Notes under the pieces: model-generated
The model's database searches: none
What the model was told of the DNA's origin: nothing
Seen by the model: only the letters and a program-made list of their open reading frames with translations
DNA from: BOG-938 sp048498155
GTDB taxonomy: Bacteria > Pseudomonadota > Alphaproteobacteria > Caulobacterales > Caulobacteraceae
Direction: 5' to 3'
DNA: 32,164 bases
Assembly: GCA_048498155.1 (NCBI GenBank)
Contig: JBEHYN010000035.1
Location: forward strand, 1 to 32,164
Program-made: the position numbers and the translations under genes
Shown here: in pieces, positions 16,361-26,011 of the stretch
Numbering within the stretch: position 1 is the first letter of the stretch
Layout: each line of letters starts with the position of its first letter

Positions 16361-17901
16361 GCCGGCAGGTCTCCCTCGGCCAATACCCAGGTGTCCTTGG
16401 ATCCGCCGCCCTGGCTGGAGTTGACCACCAGCGAGCCACGCGTCAGCGCCACCCGCGTCAGGGCGCCGGGAGTCACTACCGTCTTGGCGCCGGACAGGAT
16501 GAACGGGCGCAGATCGACGTGGCGCGGCTCGGTCTGGCCGTCGATCAGGCAGGGCGCGGTCGACAGCTTAAGGGTCGGCTGGGCGATATAGTTGGCCGGA
16601 TCGTCTTTGATCTTCTGCGCGAACTCGTCGCGCTGGGCCTGGGTGGAGTGGGGCCCGATCAGCATCCCGTAACCACCCGATGCGCCGACCGCCTTGACCA
16701 CCAGCTTGTCCAGATTGGCCAGAACATGCTGCATCGAGGATGGATCGCGGCACAAGAAGGTCTCGACGTTGGGCAGGATGGGATCCTCGTTCAGGTAATA
16801 CTGAATGATGTCGGGGACATAGGCATAGACCGCCTTATCGTCAGCCACCCCCGTGCCCGGCGCATTGGCGATCACGACCGAACCGGCGCGATAGGCGTTG
16901 AAAAGCCCGGCCACGCCCAGAGCCGAATCCCGGCGGAAGGTGAGAGGATCGATGAAATCGTCATCGACGCGCCGATAGATCACATCCACCCGGCGCAGGC
17001 CCTGAGTGGTGCGCATGTAGACCATGTTGTCATGCACCACGAGGTCACGGCCCTCGACCAGCGGCGTGCCCATCAGCCGCGCCAGATAGGCGTGCTCATA
17101 ATAGGCGGAATTGTAGACCCCGGGGGTCATCACCACGACCTGGGGATTGGAGCGCCATTCCCCGGCCATGCTCTTGAGAGTGGACAGCAGAAGGTCCGGA
17201 TAGTTCTCGATGGGCCGCACCCGCGCGGCGCCGAAGGCCTCTGGGAAGGTCCGCTTGGAGGCGTCCCGGTTGGCCAGCATGTAGGAAACACCGGAGGGGA
17301 CGCGCAGATTGTCCTCCAGCACCATGAACTCGCCCGTTTCATTGCGAATCAAATCGCTGCCGCAAACGTTGGCGTAGGCGGAATTGGGCACATAGAGGCC
17401 GACCATTTCGCGTCGATAGGACGGGGCGCCCAGCACCAGGTCGCGCGGGACCACGCCGTCCATCAGGATTTTTTGGGCGCCGTAGATGTCCGACAGGAAC
17501 ATGTTCAACGCTAACAGGCGCTGTTTCAGCCCGACCTCGATCCGCGCCCAGGTCGGCGCATCAATCACCCGAGGGAAAAGGTCGGTGGGGATGATCCGTT
17601 CGGTAGAGCTCTCGGCGCCGTAGACGGTAAAGGTGATGCCCTGAAGCAGGAATGACCGCTCGAGCGTCTTTTGTCGGTCGCCCAGTTCGGCTGGCGACAG
17701 CTTGGCGATATGGGCGTTCAGTGGGGCGTAGGCGGGGCGAACTTCGCCGTCCGCTTGGAACATTTCATCGTACATCGCGTCCGGTGAGGACGGCGCCGCC
17801 GCTGCGGCCGACGACAGGGCGCGGTCCATGCGTTTAGCGGGCGAAGACAGGGTATTGGCCGTCACTGGGCTCTTATCCAAATGCTCACGACTTTTTGTCA
17901 T
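16357..17901 (-). CDS. Circularly permuted ATP-grasp type 2 protein
   Basis: A 514-residue protein of the DUF404/DUF407 circularly permuted ATP-grasp family. Characteristic stretches include YAPLNAHIAKLSP near 58, VLEDNLRVPSGVSYM near 195, PGVYNSAYYEHAYLA near 260, VKAVGASGGYGMLIGP in the nucleotide-binding part, and NSSQGGGSKDTWVL at 494–507. ATP-grasp enzymes form amide bonds by way of acyl phosphates, and this subfamily has been proposed to ligate peptides or modify proteins; the natural product is unknown. The first 45 or so residues are low-complexity and poorly conserved, so a later ATG is possible. It is the first gene of the three-gene operon and divergent from tamA. Confidence 0.92.
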   Translation of the reverse strand: MTKSREHLDKSPVTANTLSSPAKRMDRALSSAAAAAPSSPDAMYDEMFQADGEVRPAYAPLNAHIAKLSPAELGDRQKTLERSFLLQGITFTVYGAESSTERIIPTDLFPRVIDAPTWARIEVGLKQRLLALNMFLSDIYGAQKILMDGVVPRDLVLGAPSYRREMVGLYVPNSAYANVCGSDLIRNETGEFMVLEDNLRVPSGVSYMLANRDASKRTFPEAFGAARVRPIENYPDLLLSTLKSMAGEWRSNPQVVVMTPGVYNSAYYEHAYLARLMGTPLVEGRDLVVHDNMVYMRTTQGLRRVDVIYRRVDDDFIDPLTFRRDSALGVAGLFNAYRAGSVVIANAPGTGVADDKAVYAYVPDIIQYYLNEDPILPNVETFLCRDPSSMQHVLANLDKLVVKAVGASGGYGMLIGPHSTQAQRDEFAQKIKDDPANYIAQPTLKLSTAPCLIDGQTEPRHVDLRPFILSGAKTVVTPGALTRVALTRGSLVVNSSQGGGSKDTWVLAEGDLPA

Positions 17902-17953
17902 TTTCAGCTTATTCGCCGCCCCGCAAAGACCGAGGCGTTTCCCGCCCTAATCC

Positions 17954-18085
17954 AACCTGCCTGAATTGATGCCTATAGAATGTGCAACTGCTAACTCTTT
18001 AGGCAGGTTCCCGGGCCCGGAGGAACGTCTTCAGCCTGCCTGCGGAGCCCATTCGTCCGTGACGAACCGCGATATTGCCTATAGA
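17954..18085. repeat. Inverted and direct repeats in the ATP-grasp/tamA divergent spacer
   Basis: A 9-bp inverted repeat AACCTGCCT (17954–17962) and AGGCAGGTT (18001–18009) encloses 38 bases, and TGCCTATAGA occurs twice as a direct repeat (17970–17979 and 18076–18085). The TATAGA in each copy could be a -10 element; the second would serve tamA, 33 bases before its start codon. No convincing -35 partner was found for either. Confidence 0.35.
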
Positions 18086-18117
18086 TCGGAACGGGGCCTG
18101 TCGGCGAGGACAAAGGC

Positions 18118-19908
18118 TTGAGATCAGTTGGCTTGGCGGCGCTCCTTCTGGCGGCCCTCGGCCTTGGCGCCGCGGCGGCGCCAGCGTGGGCCGCCGTGCC
18201 GAAGGTCGCCGTGCTGGGCGTGTCGGACGGGCGCTTGCGCCAGCAAATCGAACAGGCCGTGGGTACGAGCAAGGCGCCGCCGCAGAGCCGCTTCGAGGCG
18301 CGTCGGCGCGCGGAGTCCGCCGCTGACGACGTGGTCGCCGTGCTCAGGTCAGAAGGATATTACGAATACGCGGTGGAGCCGGACGTCGGCGCGGGAGATC
18401 AACCCCAGTCCGTGATCAAGGTCACGCCTGGCCCCCGCTTCGCCTTGGCGGAGCCTGGAATTGTTTGGGACGGGACGCCGCCGGTTCAGGACGCCCTATT
18501 GGCCGGAAGCGCTTCTATCGGCCTGAAGCTGGGCGGACCGGGCCGCGCCGCCGACGTCCTGGCGGCGGAGGGGCGCATCGTCGCGGCGGTGGACAAGCGC
18601 GGCTACGCGGATGCCAAGGTCAATCCGCGCGAGGTGGTCGTCGATCACGCCACGTTCACGGTGCAGGCGACCTTTCATATCGACGCGGGTCCCCGTGTGG
18701 TCATGGATGGGGTCAAGCTCAACTCCGATGGCCGCACCCGTGCGTCCTATGTCAGCCGCATCCTGCCCTGGCGTGCGGGCGCGGTTTTCGATCCGGAGGA
18801 TATTGCCGAACTTGAGCGCCGACTGCGCGCGACCGGGGTGTACGACGCCGTGTCCGTGGCCCTGGCGCCGGCCGAGCAGGCCTTGCCCAACGGCCGCCGC
18901 CCGGTGGTGGTGAGCCTGACCGACAAGCCCAACTCCACCCTGGAGCTCGGCGCCAACTATTCGACGGCGGAAGGCTCGGGCGTGGACGGACGCTGGACAG
19001 TCTTCAATCGCCTCGGCGTGGCCGACACCATTAGTTTGAGCGCCCAAGTCGCCAACATTCTCAGCAAGGGCCAGATTGATCTGTCCGTGCCGGATTTCAG
19101 GCAGGCCGGCCAAACGCTCAAACTGTCCGGCTCGGTCTATAAGGATGACACCAGCGCCTATTTTGAAACCGGCGCCCGCCTCGCCATGGATCTGCAGAAA
19201 CGTTACGGCAAAGCCGACCTGGGCGACCTCGGATTGTCGCTGGACATCAGCCGCGACCAAGAACCCCAGGTGGTCAACAACCGGTTGGTCATCGACTACC
19301 GCCGTCTGATCACCGTCACGGGCCTGCTTTCGGCCACGCTGGACCACTCCGACGATCTGCTCAATCCAAAGCGCGGTTGGCGCCTGTCCTTGACGGCCGA
19401 GCCCACGGCCAGTTTTGGGGACGGTCCGATCGACTATGTGCGCGCTCAGGCCCAACTGAGCGTCTATTGGCCCTTCGACGCGAACGGCGCCACCGATCTG
19501 GCCGGGCGGGTGCATATGGGCGCGATCCTGGCCGGGAGCATTCCCGGGGTTCCGGCGTCCCGTCGTTTCTACGCCGGCGGCGGCGGGTCCGTGCGAGGCT
19601 ACGGCTATCAACAGGTCGGGCCCCGCTTCCCCAATGACTCGCCGGCGGGCGGGCTGTCGCTGCTGGAAACCTCGGTGGAGTTGCGCCAGCAAGTCTATGG
19701 TCCTTGGGCGGTGGCGGCTTTTGTCGATTCAGGCGTGCTGGGCGCCCACCAGACTTTCGATCTGTCCGCGGCGAAGACGGGCGTGGGATTTGGCGTGCGC
19801 TATAATCTGGGCTTCGCGCCATTGCGTATCGACTTTGCCATGCCTCTCGAAAAACGGCGGGGGGATGCGGCCTTCCAGGTTTATCTCAGTATCGGACAAA
19901 GCTTTTGA
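18118..19908 (+). CDS. tamA: TamA-like Omp85 outer-membrane assembly protein
   Basis: A 596-residue Omp85-family protein. Signal peptide 1–25 ends APAWA; three POTRA domains occupy roughly 26–270 (for example VIKVTPGPRFALAEPG), followed by the beta-barrel with the Omp85 loop motif GGGSVRGYGYQQVGPR near 485–500 and LGFAPLRIDFAMPL near the end, finishing in the outer-membrane signature F. With TamB it forms the translocation and assembly module, implicated in outer-membrane protein assembly and lipid transport. The start is TTG at 18118; the first in-frame ATG is far inside the protein and would lose the signal peptide. Its stop overlaps the tamB start in TTGA, so the two are coupled. Confidence 0.93.
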   Translation: MRSVGLAALLLAALGLGAAAAPAWAAVPKVAVLGVSDGRLRQQIEQAVGTSKAPPQSRFEARRRAESAADDVVAVLRSEGYYEYAVEPDVGAGDQPQSVIKVTPGPRFALAEPGIVWDGTPPVQDALLAGSASIGLKLGGPGRAADVLAAEGRIVAAVDKRGYADAKVNPREVVVDHATFTVQATFHIDAGPRVVMDGVKLNSDGRTRASYVSRILPWRAGAVFDPEDIAELERRLRATGVYDAVSVALAPAEQALPNGRRPVVVSLTDKPNSTLELGANYSTAEGSGVDGRWTVFNRLGVADTISLSAQVANILSKGQIDLSVPDFRQAGQTLKLSGSVYKDDTSAYFETGARLAMDLQKRYGKADLGDLGLSLDISRDQEPQVVNNRLVIDYRRLITVTGLLSATLDHSDDLLNPKRGWRLSLTAEPTASFGDGPIDYVRAQAQLSVYWPFDANGATDLAGRVHMGAILAGSIPGVPASRRFYAGGGGSVRGYGYQQVGPRFPNDSPAGGLSLLETSVELRQQVYGPWAVAAFVDSGVLGAHQTFDLSAAKTGVGFGVRYNLGFAPLRIDFAMPLEKRRGDAAFQVYLSIGQSF

Positions 19909-22900
19909 CCGCGCCGTCCGACCCGCCTGACACGCCCGCCAAGGCCGCGCCCGCCAAGGCCGCGCCCGACAGGGCGCCTCGGCCCTCGTTTTGGCGTCAA
20001 TGGATGAAGCCCCACACTCCCCTGGGCTGGATCGCCGAGGCGGCGGTGGTCATTGTGCTGGTGGCCGGCTTCGCGTTGGTCGTGCTGCGCTACGGCCCCT
20101 TGACCACCGAAGCGCGCATGCTGATCGAATCCCAGTCCAACGGATTTCAGCTGGGTTCTCTCGGCAAGTTGAGGCTGCAGGGCGTGCGCGGCGACGTCCT
20201 GAGCAACTTTACGATCGACCGGCTCACGATCAGCGATCCTAAGGGCGTGTGGATCGAGGCCGACGGGCTGGCCGTGCGTTGGCGGCCCGGAGAGCTCCTG
20301 TTTCAGCGCATGCACATCCTGTCTCTTAGCGCCCGCCAGATCGTGCTGTACCGCCAGCCGGTCCTGGTGAACCAACCCGCCAGCGCCCAGGCGCCCAAGA
20401 TTCTAGTCCAGTTCGATGCGCTCAAGGCGAGGCTTGAGACCCGGCCGGGTTTCAGCCAGACGCGCGGTATCTACGATGTGAGCGGCAAGTACGTTCAACG
20501 GCCACGCGGGCGCACCATTGCGACCGTGGACATGCGCAGCGTCCTGCGCCCCGGTGATTTCCTCAAGGCCGATCTGGATACCGGCGGAAGCAACAGACTC
20601 AAGCTGGACGCAGACGCCCAGGAGGTCAAAGGCGGCGGCATCGCCGGCAGCCTGGGCCTGGCGGCCGCGCAGCCTTTCCTTTTCAGCGCTCATGTGTCCG
20701 GCCCCCCGACAAACCGCCGACTCAACGCCGTATTGCGATCCGGCGCCGACACCCCATTCACGGCCCAAGGCGCTTGGACCCAGGCCGGAGGCCGGGTGAG
20801 CGCGCGGCTTATGCTGCTGCAGTCACGCTGGACGCGTGACTGGGCCAACGCCTTCGGCCCTCAGGCTCAAATCGTCCTGTCCGCTCGTCAAAGCAAATCC
20901 TCGCTTTATGACGTGGACGCCAGTCTGCAGGCCGACAACCTCAGCCTGACCGTGCGAGGACCGGCCAATGCAGCCAAGCAAAACACGGCGGGATTGACCA
21001 CAAACCTGGTGATCAACAACCTGGCCAAGGTCGTGCCCCAGCCGATCATGGGGCGGGGCCAAATCGGGGGCGTGCTTTCCGGCGCCATTGGCGATTTGCA
21101 CTTGGCCGGACAGCTGCAGATCGGAAACCTGGAGTTTCTCAATTACCGCCTGGCCCGAGCGGCGGGGCCGCTCAAGCTGAACTGGCGTAACCGCCAACTG
21201 ACGGTTCAGGCCTCGGTGCTGGGTTCAGGCGCTTCCGGCTCCGGCGTGCTGGCGGCGGCCGGCGGACCGGCGCCCACCGGACGCATCGAGATTTCGGGCC
21301 TTGCCGATGGCCGGGTGTTGATCCGCTCAATGTCCATTGTCGGCAAGGGGGCGAAGATTGAGGGCGAGGGCGGGCAGAATCTGTTTGGCGGCGGCCTTAC
21401 CTTTAAGGGACAGCTCGTTGTGCCCGATATGGCGAACGTCAGCCACGGCGGAGCCGGAACGCTCCGCGGTGGCTGGTCCGCTGTCCAGACCACCGCGCCT
21501 GGAGCGCCATGGACCTTCACCGTGGAGGCGCACGGTGACCGTTTCGCCACCGGCGGCGCGGATTTGGACGCCTTGCTGGGCCCCGCGCCGCGCTTGGCCG
21601 GTCACGCGGGATTCGTCGGCGATACGGTGTCCTTCGATACGATTTCGCTGGAGGGCGCCAAGGCCAAGGCCACCGCACGGGGTCAATGGAAGCTCGACGG
21701 CGCGCTCGATTTCGGCCTCAACTGGCAAGCCGATGGTCCTTTCGCCGCCGGCCCGCTGGAGGTGGACGGCAAGGCTACGGGTCAGGGCGCACTGACAGGC
21801 GTGATCGGCGCAGCCAAGCTGGACCTTCATACAGAACTGGCGGCGATTACCCTGCCGGATATGACGATCAAGGCCGCTAAGCTGGATTTGAGTTTCGCGC
21901 AGGGCTCCAATGGGACCGATGGCCACGTCCAGCTGACCGGCCAGAGCGACTACGGCCCGGCGCGCGCCAAATCCGATTTCCGCCGCCTGGCGCAAGGCCT
22001 CCAGTTCACCGGCATCGATGTCGACGCCGGGGGCGTAACGGCCAAGGGCCAGTTGGCCTTGATGGACCAGGGCTATTCCACTGCCGACCTGACGATCCTG
22101 GTCACACCCGGGGCGGTGCTATCCGAGGGCCGCGCTCAGGGGCGCATCAGTGTGGTGGGCGGCCAGGGCGATGCCCAGGCGGACCTGCAGATAAGCGCCA
22201 CGGGCGCGGTGCTGCGGGGGTCGGCCATGGCTTTCAACTCGGCGAAGTTGACCGCGCGCGGGCCTGTGACGCGCTTGCCCTACCAGGTCAGCGCTGACGG
22301 CGCCGTGGCGCACGCACCGCTCAAGCTCAACGGATCGGGTGTGTTCTCCGCCCACCCCGGCGGATACCAGGTCAGCTTCGAGGGGTCTGGCCAGTTGCGC
22401 CGCTCGGATTTTCATACCTTGGAACCCGCCCAATTGCGCCAGGACAACAACGAACAATTCGTCCAGGTGCGCATGGCGCTCGGCGCGGGCCGGGCGGAGT
22501 TCGACGGACGCCAAGGCAGCGGCGCCGCCAGCATCAAGGCGCTGCTGACCAATGTGGATCTGTCATTCGTGTCGGAAGATTTCACCGGACAATTCGACGC
22601 CGACCTGCAACTGGCGGGCAGCGGAAAAGACCTCCACGGCGCCCTGACCGCCGCGCTCAAGAACGCCCACAGCCGCGACGCCCGCGCCGGCTTGTCGATC
22701 AACGGCCAGGTCAAGGCTCAGCTGGACGGCGACCGGTTGAGCGTGACCAGCAATCTTCAGGGGGGGCAGGACCTGACTGCCAACGCCGATTTTGTCCTGC
22801 CTGCCGACGCATCGGCCGAACCCTTCCATCTGGCCTTGGCGCGCAACCGGCCGATGCAGGGCCACTTCGAGGCTAATGGCGAAATTCAGCCTCTGTGGGA

Positions 22901-24209
22901 TCTGTTCCTCGGCGGCGAGCGCAGCTTGGGCGGCGTGTTGACGGCCAAGGCGGACTTTTCCGGCACTCCGGCGGATCCCAAGATTACCGGCCGGGCCGAT
23001 CTGACCGGCGGGCGTTTTGAAGACTATCCCACGGGCTTGAAGCTGCGCGACGCCGTCATCGGCGCGTCCTTGAATACCGACACCATCTCAGTCGACAAAT
23101 TTTCCGGGGCCGATAGTCAGAGGGGCTCTATCACCGGCCAGGGGCAAATCAGCCTTGCGCGCGGCGGCGCCAGCAACCTGCAACTCAAGCTGACCAGTTT
23201 CCGGCTCATCGACAACGACTCCGCCACGGCCAACGCCACGGGCGCGGTGACCATCGTCCGCGGCGCTGACGGCAAGGTCAAGATTGCCGGGGCTCTGGAA
23301 GTGCTGAACGGCGAAATCAACGCCGCAGCAAGGACCAGTCCCGATATTCCGACCATCGAGGTAGTCGAACGCAATCGGCCGTTCAATCTGCAAGAACAGC
23401 TTCGGCCACCCCCCGCCGCCGGCCAGCAGGGCGTGGTGCTGGACATCGCCTTGACCGCGCCACACGGGTTGCTGGTCAAGGGCCGGGGCCTGAACCTGGA
23501 CATGTCCTTGGACGCCAGGGTGACGGGCTGGAGCTCCAAGCCGATCCTCAGCGGGGAGGCGCGGGTGGTGCGGGGCGACTATGACTTCGGCGGCCAGAGG
23601 TTCGCTTTCGACAATCGCGGTACGGTTCAGCTGTCCAACGATCCCAAGCTGATCCGTCTGAACCTGGCCGCCAAGCGGGAGGCGCCGAACCTGACGGCGG
23701 TGATCAACATTCAGGGGACGGCGGCCAAGCCGCAGATCACGCTCAGCTCCACCCCGGTCCTGCCCAACGACGAAGTCTTGGCCCAGGTCCTGTTCGGCTC
23801 CTCCGCCTCGCAGTTGTCGCCCTTGGAGGCGGCGCAGCTCGCGTCGGCGGTGACAGCATTGGCTTCTGGAGGCGGGTTCGATGTGATCGGCGGCCTGCGC
23901 AGCTTTGCCCGGCTGGATCGCCTGGCGATAGCCGGGGGCGGTCCCAACGGTGTCAGCGTCGCGGGCGGCAAATACATCGGCGACCGGTTCTATGTGCAGG
24001 TGGCCGGCGGCAGCCGCGAAGGCCCCAGCGCCGAGGTCGAGTATCGCATCACCCACAATCTGTCCTTGGCCTCGCGCCTGGCCAATATCCAGCCGGCGGC
24101 GACGACCAACACCACCCCGGGAACGGTGGTTCAGAACGGTTCGACCCTGTCGATCCGCTGGCGCAAGGATTTCCGGGCCAAACCGGCCCCGTCCAAGCCG
24201 TCTAATTGA
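19905..24209 (+). CDS. tamB: TamB-like translocation/assembly module protein (DUF490)
   Basis: A 1434-residue inner-membrane-anchored periplasmic protein. A cytoplasmic Pro/Ala/Lys-rich tail (1–40) precedes one membrane helix (about 42–62, AEAAVVIVLVAGFALVV). The rest is a long beta-rich repeat typical of the AsmA/TamB bridge-like lipid transport superfamily, and the C-terminal DUF490 domain has SGEARVVRGDYDFGGQRF, LSSTPVLPNDEVLAQVLFG and a final WRKDF. It is expected to span the periplasm to TamA. The TTG start lies in TTGA overlapping the tamA stop. Length is within the family range. The 3' end overlaps the convergent MipA-like gene by eight bases. Confidence 0.95.
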   Translation: MTAPSDPPDTPAKAAPAKAAPDRAPRPSFWRQWMKPHTPLGWIAEAAVVIVLVAGFALVVLRYGPLTTEARMLIESQSNGFQLGSLGKLRLQGVRGDVLSNFTIDRLTISDPKGVWIEADGLAVRWRPGELLFQRMHILSLSARQIVLYRQPVLVNQPASAQAPKILVQFDALKARLETRPGFSQTRGIYDVSGKYVQRPRGRTIATVDMRSVLRPGDFLKADLDTGGSNRLKLDADAQEVKGGGIAGSLGLAAAQPFLFSAHVSGPPTNRRLNAVLRSGADTPFTAQGAWTQAGGRVSARLMLLQSRWTRDWANAFGPQAQIVLSARQSKSSLYDVDASLQADNLSLTVRGPANAAKQNTAGLTTNLVINNLAKVVPQPIMGRGQIGGVLSGAIGDLHLAGQLQIGNLEFLNYRLARAAGPLKLNWRNRQLTVQASVLGSGASGSGVLAAAGGPAPTGRIEISGLADGRVLIRSMSIVGKGAKIEGEGGQNLFGGGLTFKGQLVVPDMANVSHGGAGTLRGGWSAVQTTAPGAPWTFTVEAHGDRFATGGADLDALLGPAPRLAGHAGFVGDTVSFDTISLEGAKAKATARGQWKLDGALDFGLNWQADGPFAAGPLEVDGKATGQGALTGVIGAAKLDLHTELAAITLPDMTIKAAKLDLSFAQGSNGTDGHVQLTGQSDYGPARAKSDFRRLAQGLQFTGIDVDAGGVTAKGQLALMDQGYSTADLTILVTPGAVLSEGRAQGRISVVGGQGDAQADLQISATGAVLRGSAMAFNSAKLTARGPVTRLPYQVSADGAVAHAPLKLNGSGVFSAHPGGYQVSFEGSGQLRRSDFHTLEPAQLRQDNNEQFVQVRMALGAGRAEFDGRQGSGAASIKALLTNVDLSFVSEDFTGQFDADLQLAGSGKDLHGALTAALKNAHSRDARAGLSINGQVKAQLDGDRLSVTSNLQGGQDLTANADFVLPADASAEPFHLALARNRPMQGHFEANGEIQPLWDLFLGGERSLGGVLTAKADFSGTPADPKITGRADLTGGRFEDYPTGLKLRDAVIGASLNTDTISVDKFSGADSQRGSITGQGQISLARGGASNLQLKLTSFRLIDNDSATANATGAVTIVRGADGKVKIAGALEVLNGEINAAARTSPDIPTIEVVERNRPFNLQEQLRPPPAAGQQGVVLDIALTAPHGLLVKGRGLNLDMSLDARVTGWSSKPILSGEARVVRGDYDFGGQRFAFDNRGTVQLSNDPKLIRLNLAAKREAPNLTAVINIQGTAAKPQITLSSTPVLPNDEVLAQVLFGSSASQLSPLEAAQLASAVTALASGGGFDVIGGLRSFARLDRLAIAGGGPNGVSVAGGKYIGDRFYVQVAGGSREGPSAEVEYRITHNLSLASRLANIQPAATTNTTPGTVVQNGSTLSIRWRKDFRAKPAPSKPSN
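19934..19968 (+). repeat. 15-bp tandem repeat in the tamB N-terminal tail
   Basis: Two perfect copies of GCCCGCCAAGGCCGC and a five-base start of a third. They encode the PAKAA-PAKAA part of the cytoplasmic tail before the membrane helix. Copy-number change would be in frame. Confidence 0.85.
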
Positions 24210-24972
24210 TCAGGACGCGCACGCCGCTGGAAATTGAGAATTGGTTGGGCGTGCCGCCCTGGCGGACCAAGGGACTGGCCGCCGCGTCGCCCAGCAGCCG
24301 ACGATAGGTTCCATTCAGGGTCAGCCGCCAGCGCGGGCTGAGCTTGTATTCGGTCCCCGCCGCCAGGCCTGCCGACACCAATCCGGCCTGGGCATGGAAG
24401 GGCGCGAACCGCCGGCTGGCAAGGGCTTCGCCGTAGGTCACGCCGAAATAGGTCCCGGCGTATTTGTCGTCGGCTAGCCGAAAACGAGGGCCTGCGGTGA
24501 ACATCCATGGGCCGGTATTGGTGACGAAATCCGCCCCCGCATTGACCAACAGGCCGTTCTCAGCCACCACGCCTTTAAGCGCCTCCACCCGCATCCGCAG
24601 CCAGGGCGTCGGCCAGAAGTTGACAAAGCCGCCAGTCTCGCCCGCATAGCCGATATTGCGCATGCCCTCCAGGCCGTGGCCGTTGCCGCGCGCGGAGATA
24701 ATCGCGGCGGCGATGCCGAAGGACGCGCGCTCGCCGTTGTAAACAGCGAGGCTGGCGGCGTCGTCGGGCGCCGCGAAGTCGTCGAACTGCCAAGGATGGG
24801 TGACGGCGACGTTGCCGCTGGGGAAAAAGGCGGGCTGTCCGCTGCCCTGATAGTGCGGCGCCGCGGTCGCTTGCAGCGTGATGCGCAGAGTGTAGCCGAA
24901 CAAGCTGGCAGGCTCTGCCAAGGCGGGCGCGGCGCTGAGCAAAACAGCGGCGGCGAACAATACAGTCTTCAT
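24202..24972 (-). CDS. MipA/OmpV-family outer-membrane protein
   Basis: A 256-residue protein with a clear signal peptide (cut after APALA at 19) and a beta-barrel-like mature part of alternating hydrophobic and polar residues with many Gly/Tyr/Phe. Segments such as SFGIAAAIISARG, VVAENGLLVNAGADF, FRLADDKYAGTYFGVT and SPRWRLTLNGTYRRLLGDAA are typical of the MipA/OmpV family. E. coli MipA scaffolds the lytic transglycosylase MltA; whether this one does is unknown. It ends convergently with tamB, overlapping eight bases. No partner peptidoglycan enzyme is adjacent. Family assignment is good, function uncertain. Confidence 0.85.
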   Translation of the reverse strand: MKTVLFAAAVLLSAAPALAEPASLFGYTLRITLQATAAPHYQGSGQPAFFPSGNVAVTHPWQFDDFAAPDDAASLAVYNGERASFGIAAAIISARGNGHGLEGMRNIGYAGETGGFVNFWPTPWLRMRVEALKGVVAENGLLVNAGADFVTNTGPWMFTAGPRFRLADDKYAGTYFGVTYGEALASRRFAPFHAQAGLVSAGLAAGTEYKLSPRWRLTLNGTYRRLLGDAAASPLVRQGGTPNQFSISSGVRVLIN

Positions 24973-25115
24973 GGCAATATCCCCATGCTAGCGGCGGCCG
25001 CATCTTCGCCAGCCCTTACGCTTACCCAGCGCGCCGCGTCGCCCACAAGTTCCTTCTAAGCGAGTTTTGCCCGATTCTGGCGTCTAAATGTGGCGCCGCA
25101 GCGACAGCCCCGGCG

Positions 25116-25898
25116 TTAATTCGCGCCGATCAGCACAGTGGTCATAGAGACGGCGCTGAGCACATCGTCGGTCAGGAACTCAACCGATTCGCCCGCCTCG
25201 CGCGCGCCCAGCACATAGAGCAGGGGATGGAAGTGCTCCGGCTCAGGGAAGGCCATCTGCACATTGGGCAGGGCCGGGTAGTTGATCAGGGCTTCGTCAT
25301 CGCCCGCCGTGATCTTGGCCTTGACCAGTTCGTTGAACCCTGTGGCCCAGTCCGGCGTGACCGCGCCCGGCCGCCGGTCAAACAGGCGCAGATTGTGCAC
25401 GATGTCGCCGCTGCCAACGATCAGCACGCCCTGCTCGCGCAGGGGCTTCAGCACCTGACCGATGCGGTAGTGGTCCGCCGGTCCCAAACGGATATCCATG
25501 CTGACTTGCAGCACCGGAATATCGGCCTGCGGATACATGGAATGCAGCACGCCCCAGGTCCCGTGATCCAGGCCCCAGCTGTCCAGGTCCGCCCGGGCGT
25601 GGGGCGCGAGCATTGCAGAAATGGCGTTGGCCAGTTCCGGATCGCCCGGCGCCGGATACTCCATGGCGAACAGCTCCGGCGGAAAGCCGTAGAAGTCGTG
25701 GATGGTGCGCGGCCGCTCGGCGGCGGTGATCAGCACCCCCTTGGTCTCCCAATGGGCCGAGATCACCACGATGGCCCGGGGCCGCGGAAGCCGCTCGCCC
25801 AGCGCCCGCCAGGCCCGGGTATAGGCATTGTCGCCAATGGCGTTCATCGGCGAGCCGTGGCCGACGAACAGGACAGGCATGCAGGGGGTGGTGGTCAT
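25116..25898 (-). CDS. ygiD: DODA-type extradiol dioxygenase, YgiD-like
   Basis: A 260-residue member of the class III extradiol dioxygenase family related to YgiD and plant DOPA 4,5-dioxygenase. Likely metal ligands are His14 (FVGHGSPMN), His49 (ISAHWET) and His168 (DIVHNLRL), and His112 (LDHGTWGVL) is the expected active-site histidine; the conserved HDFYGFP segment at 67–73 is present. E. coli YgiD cleaves L-DOPA in vitro, but the natural substrate is generally unknown. It stands alone, downstream of the MipA-like gene on the same strand by 140 bases and read from its own promoter region (25899–26011). A start at Met7 is also possible; neither has a good ribosome binding site. Confidence 0.9.
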   Translation of the reverse strand: MTTTPCMPVLFVGHGSPMNAIGDNAYTRAWRALGERLPRPRAIVVISAHWETKGVLITAAERPRTIHDFYGFPPELFAMEYPAPGDPELANAISAMLAPHARADLDSWGLDHGTWGVLHSMYPQADIPVLQVSMDIRLGPADHYRIGQVLKPLREQGVLIVGSGDIVHNLRLFDRRPGAVTPDWATGFNELVKAKITAGDDEALINYPALPNVQMAFPEPEHFHPLLYVLGAREAGESVEFLTDDVLSAVSMTTVLIGAN

Positions 25899-25981
25899 GG
25901 GACGTATTTAGCGCGGAAAGCGGGGATGGCTAGGGTGGCGGCCTATTCTCCTTCCCTGTGAAGTGGAGCGGAACGGGGAAG

Positions 25982-26008
25982 GGGGACCACGCGAAGCTTG
26001 GTGTCCCC
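25982..26008 (-). terminator. GC-rich hairpin after nadC, possible terminator
   Basis: GGGGAC (25982–25987) pairs with GTCCCC (26003–26008), with further ACCA/TGGT pairing inside. It begins four bases beyond the nadC stop in the direction of transcription. There is no T run, so if it ends transcription it is not a textbook intrinsic terminator; it may also act in the ygiD leader. Confidence 0.3.
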
Positions 26009-26011
26009 GCT

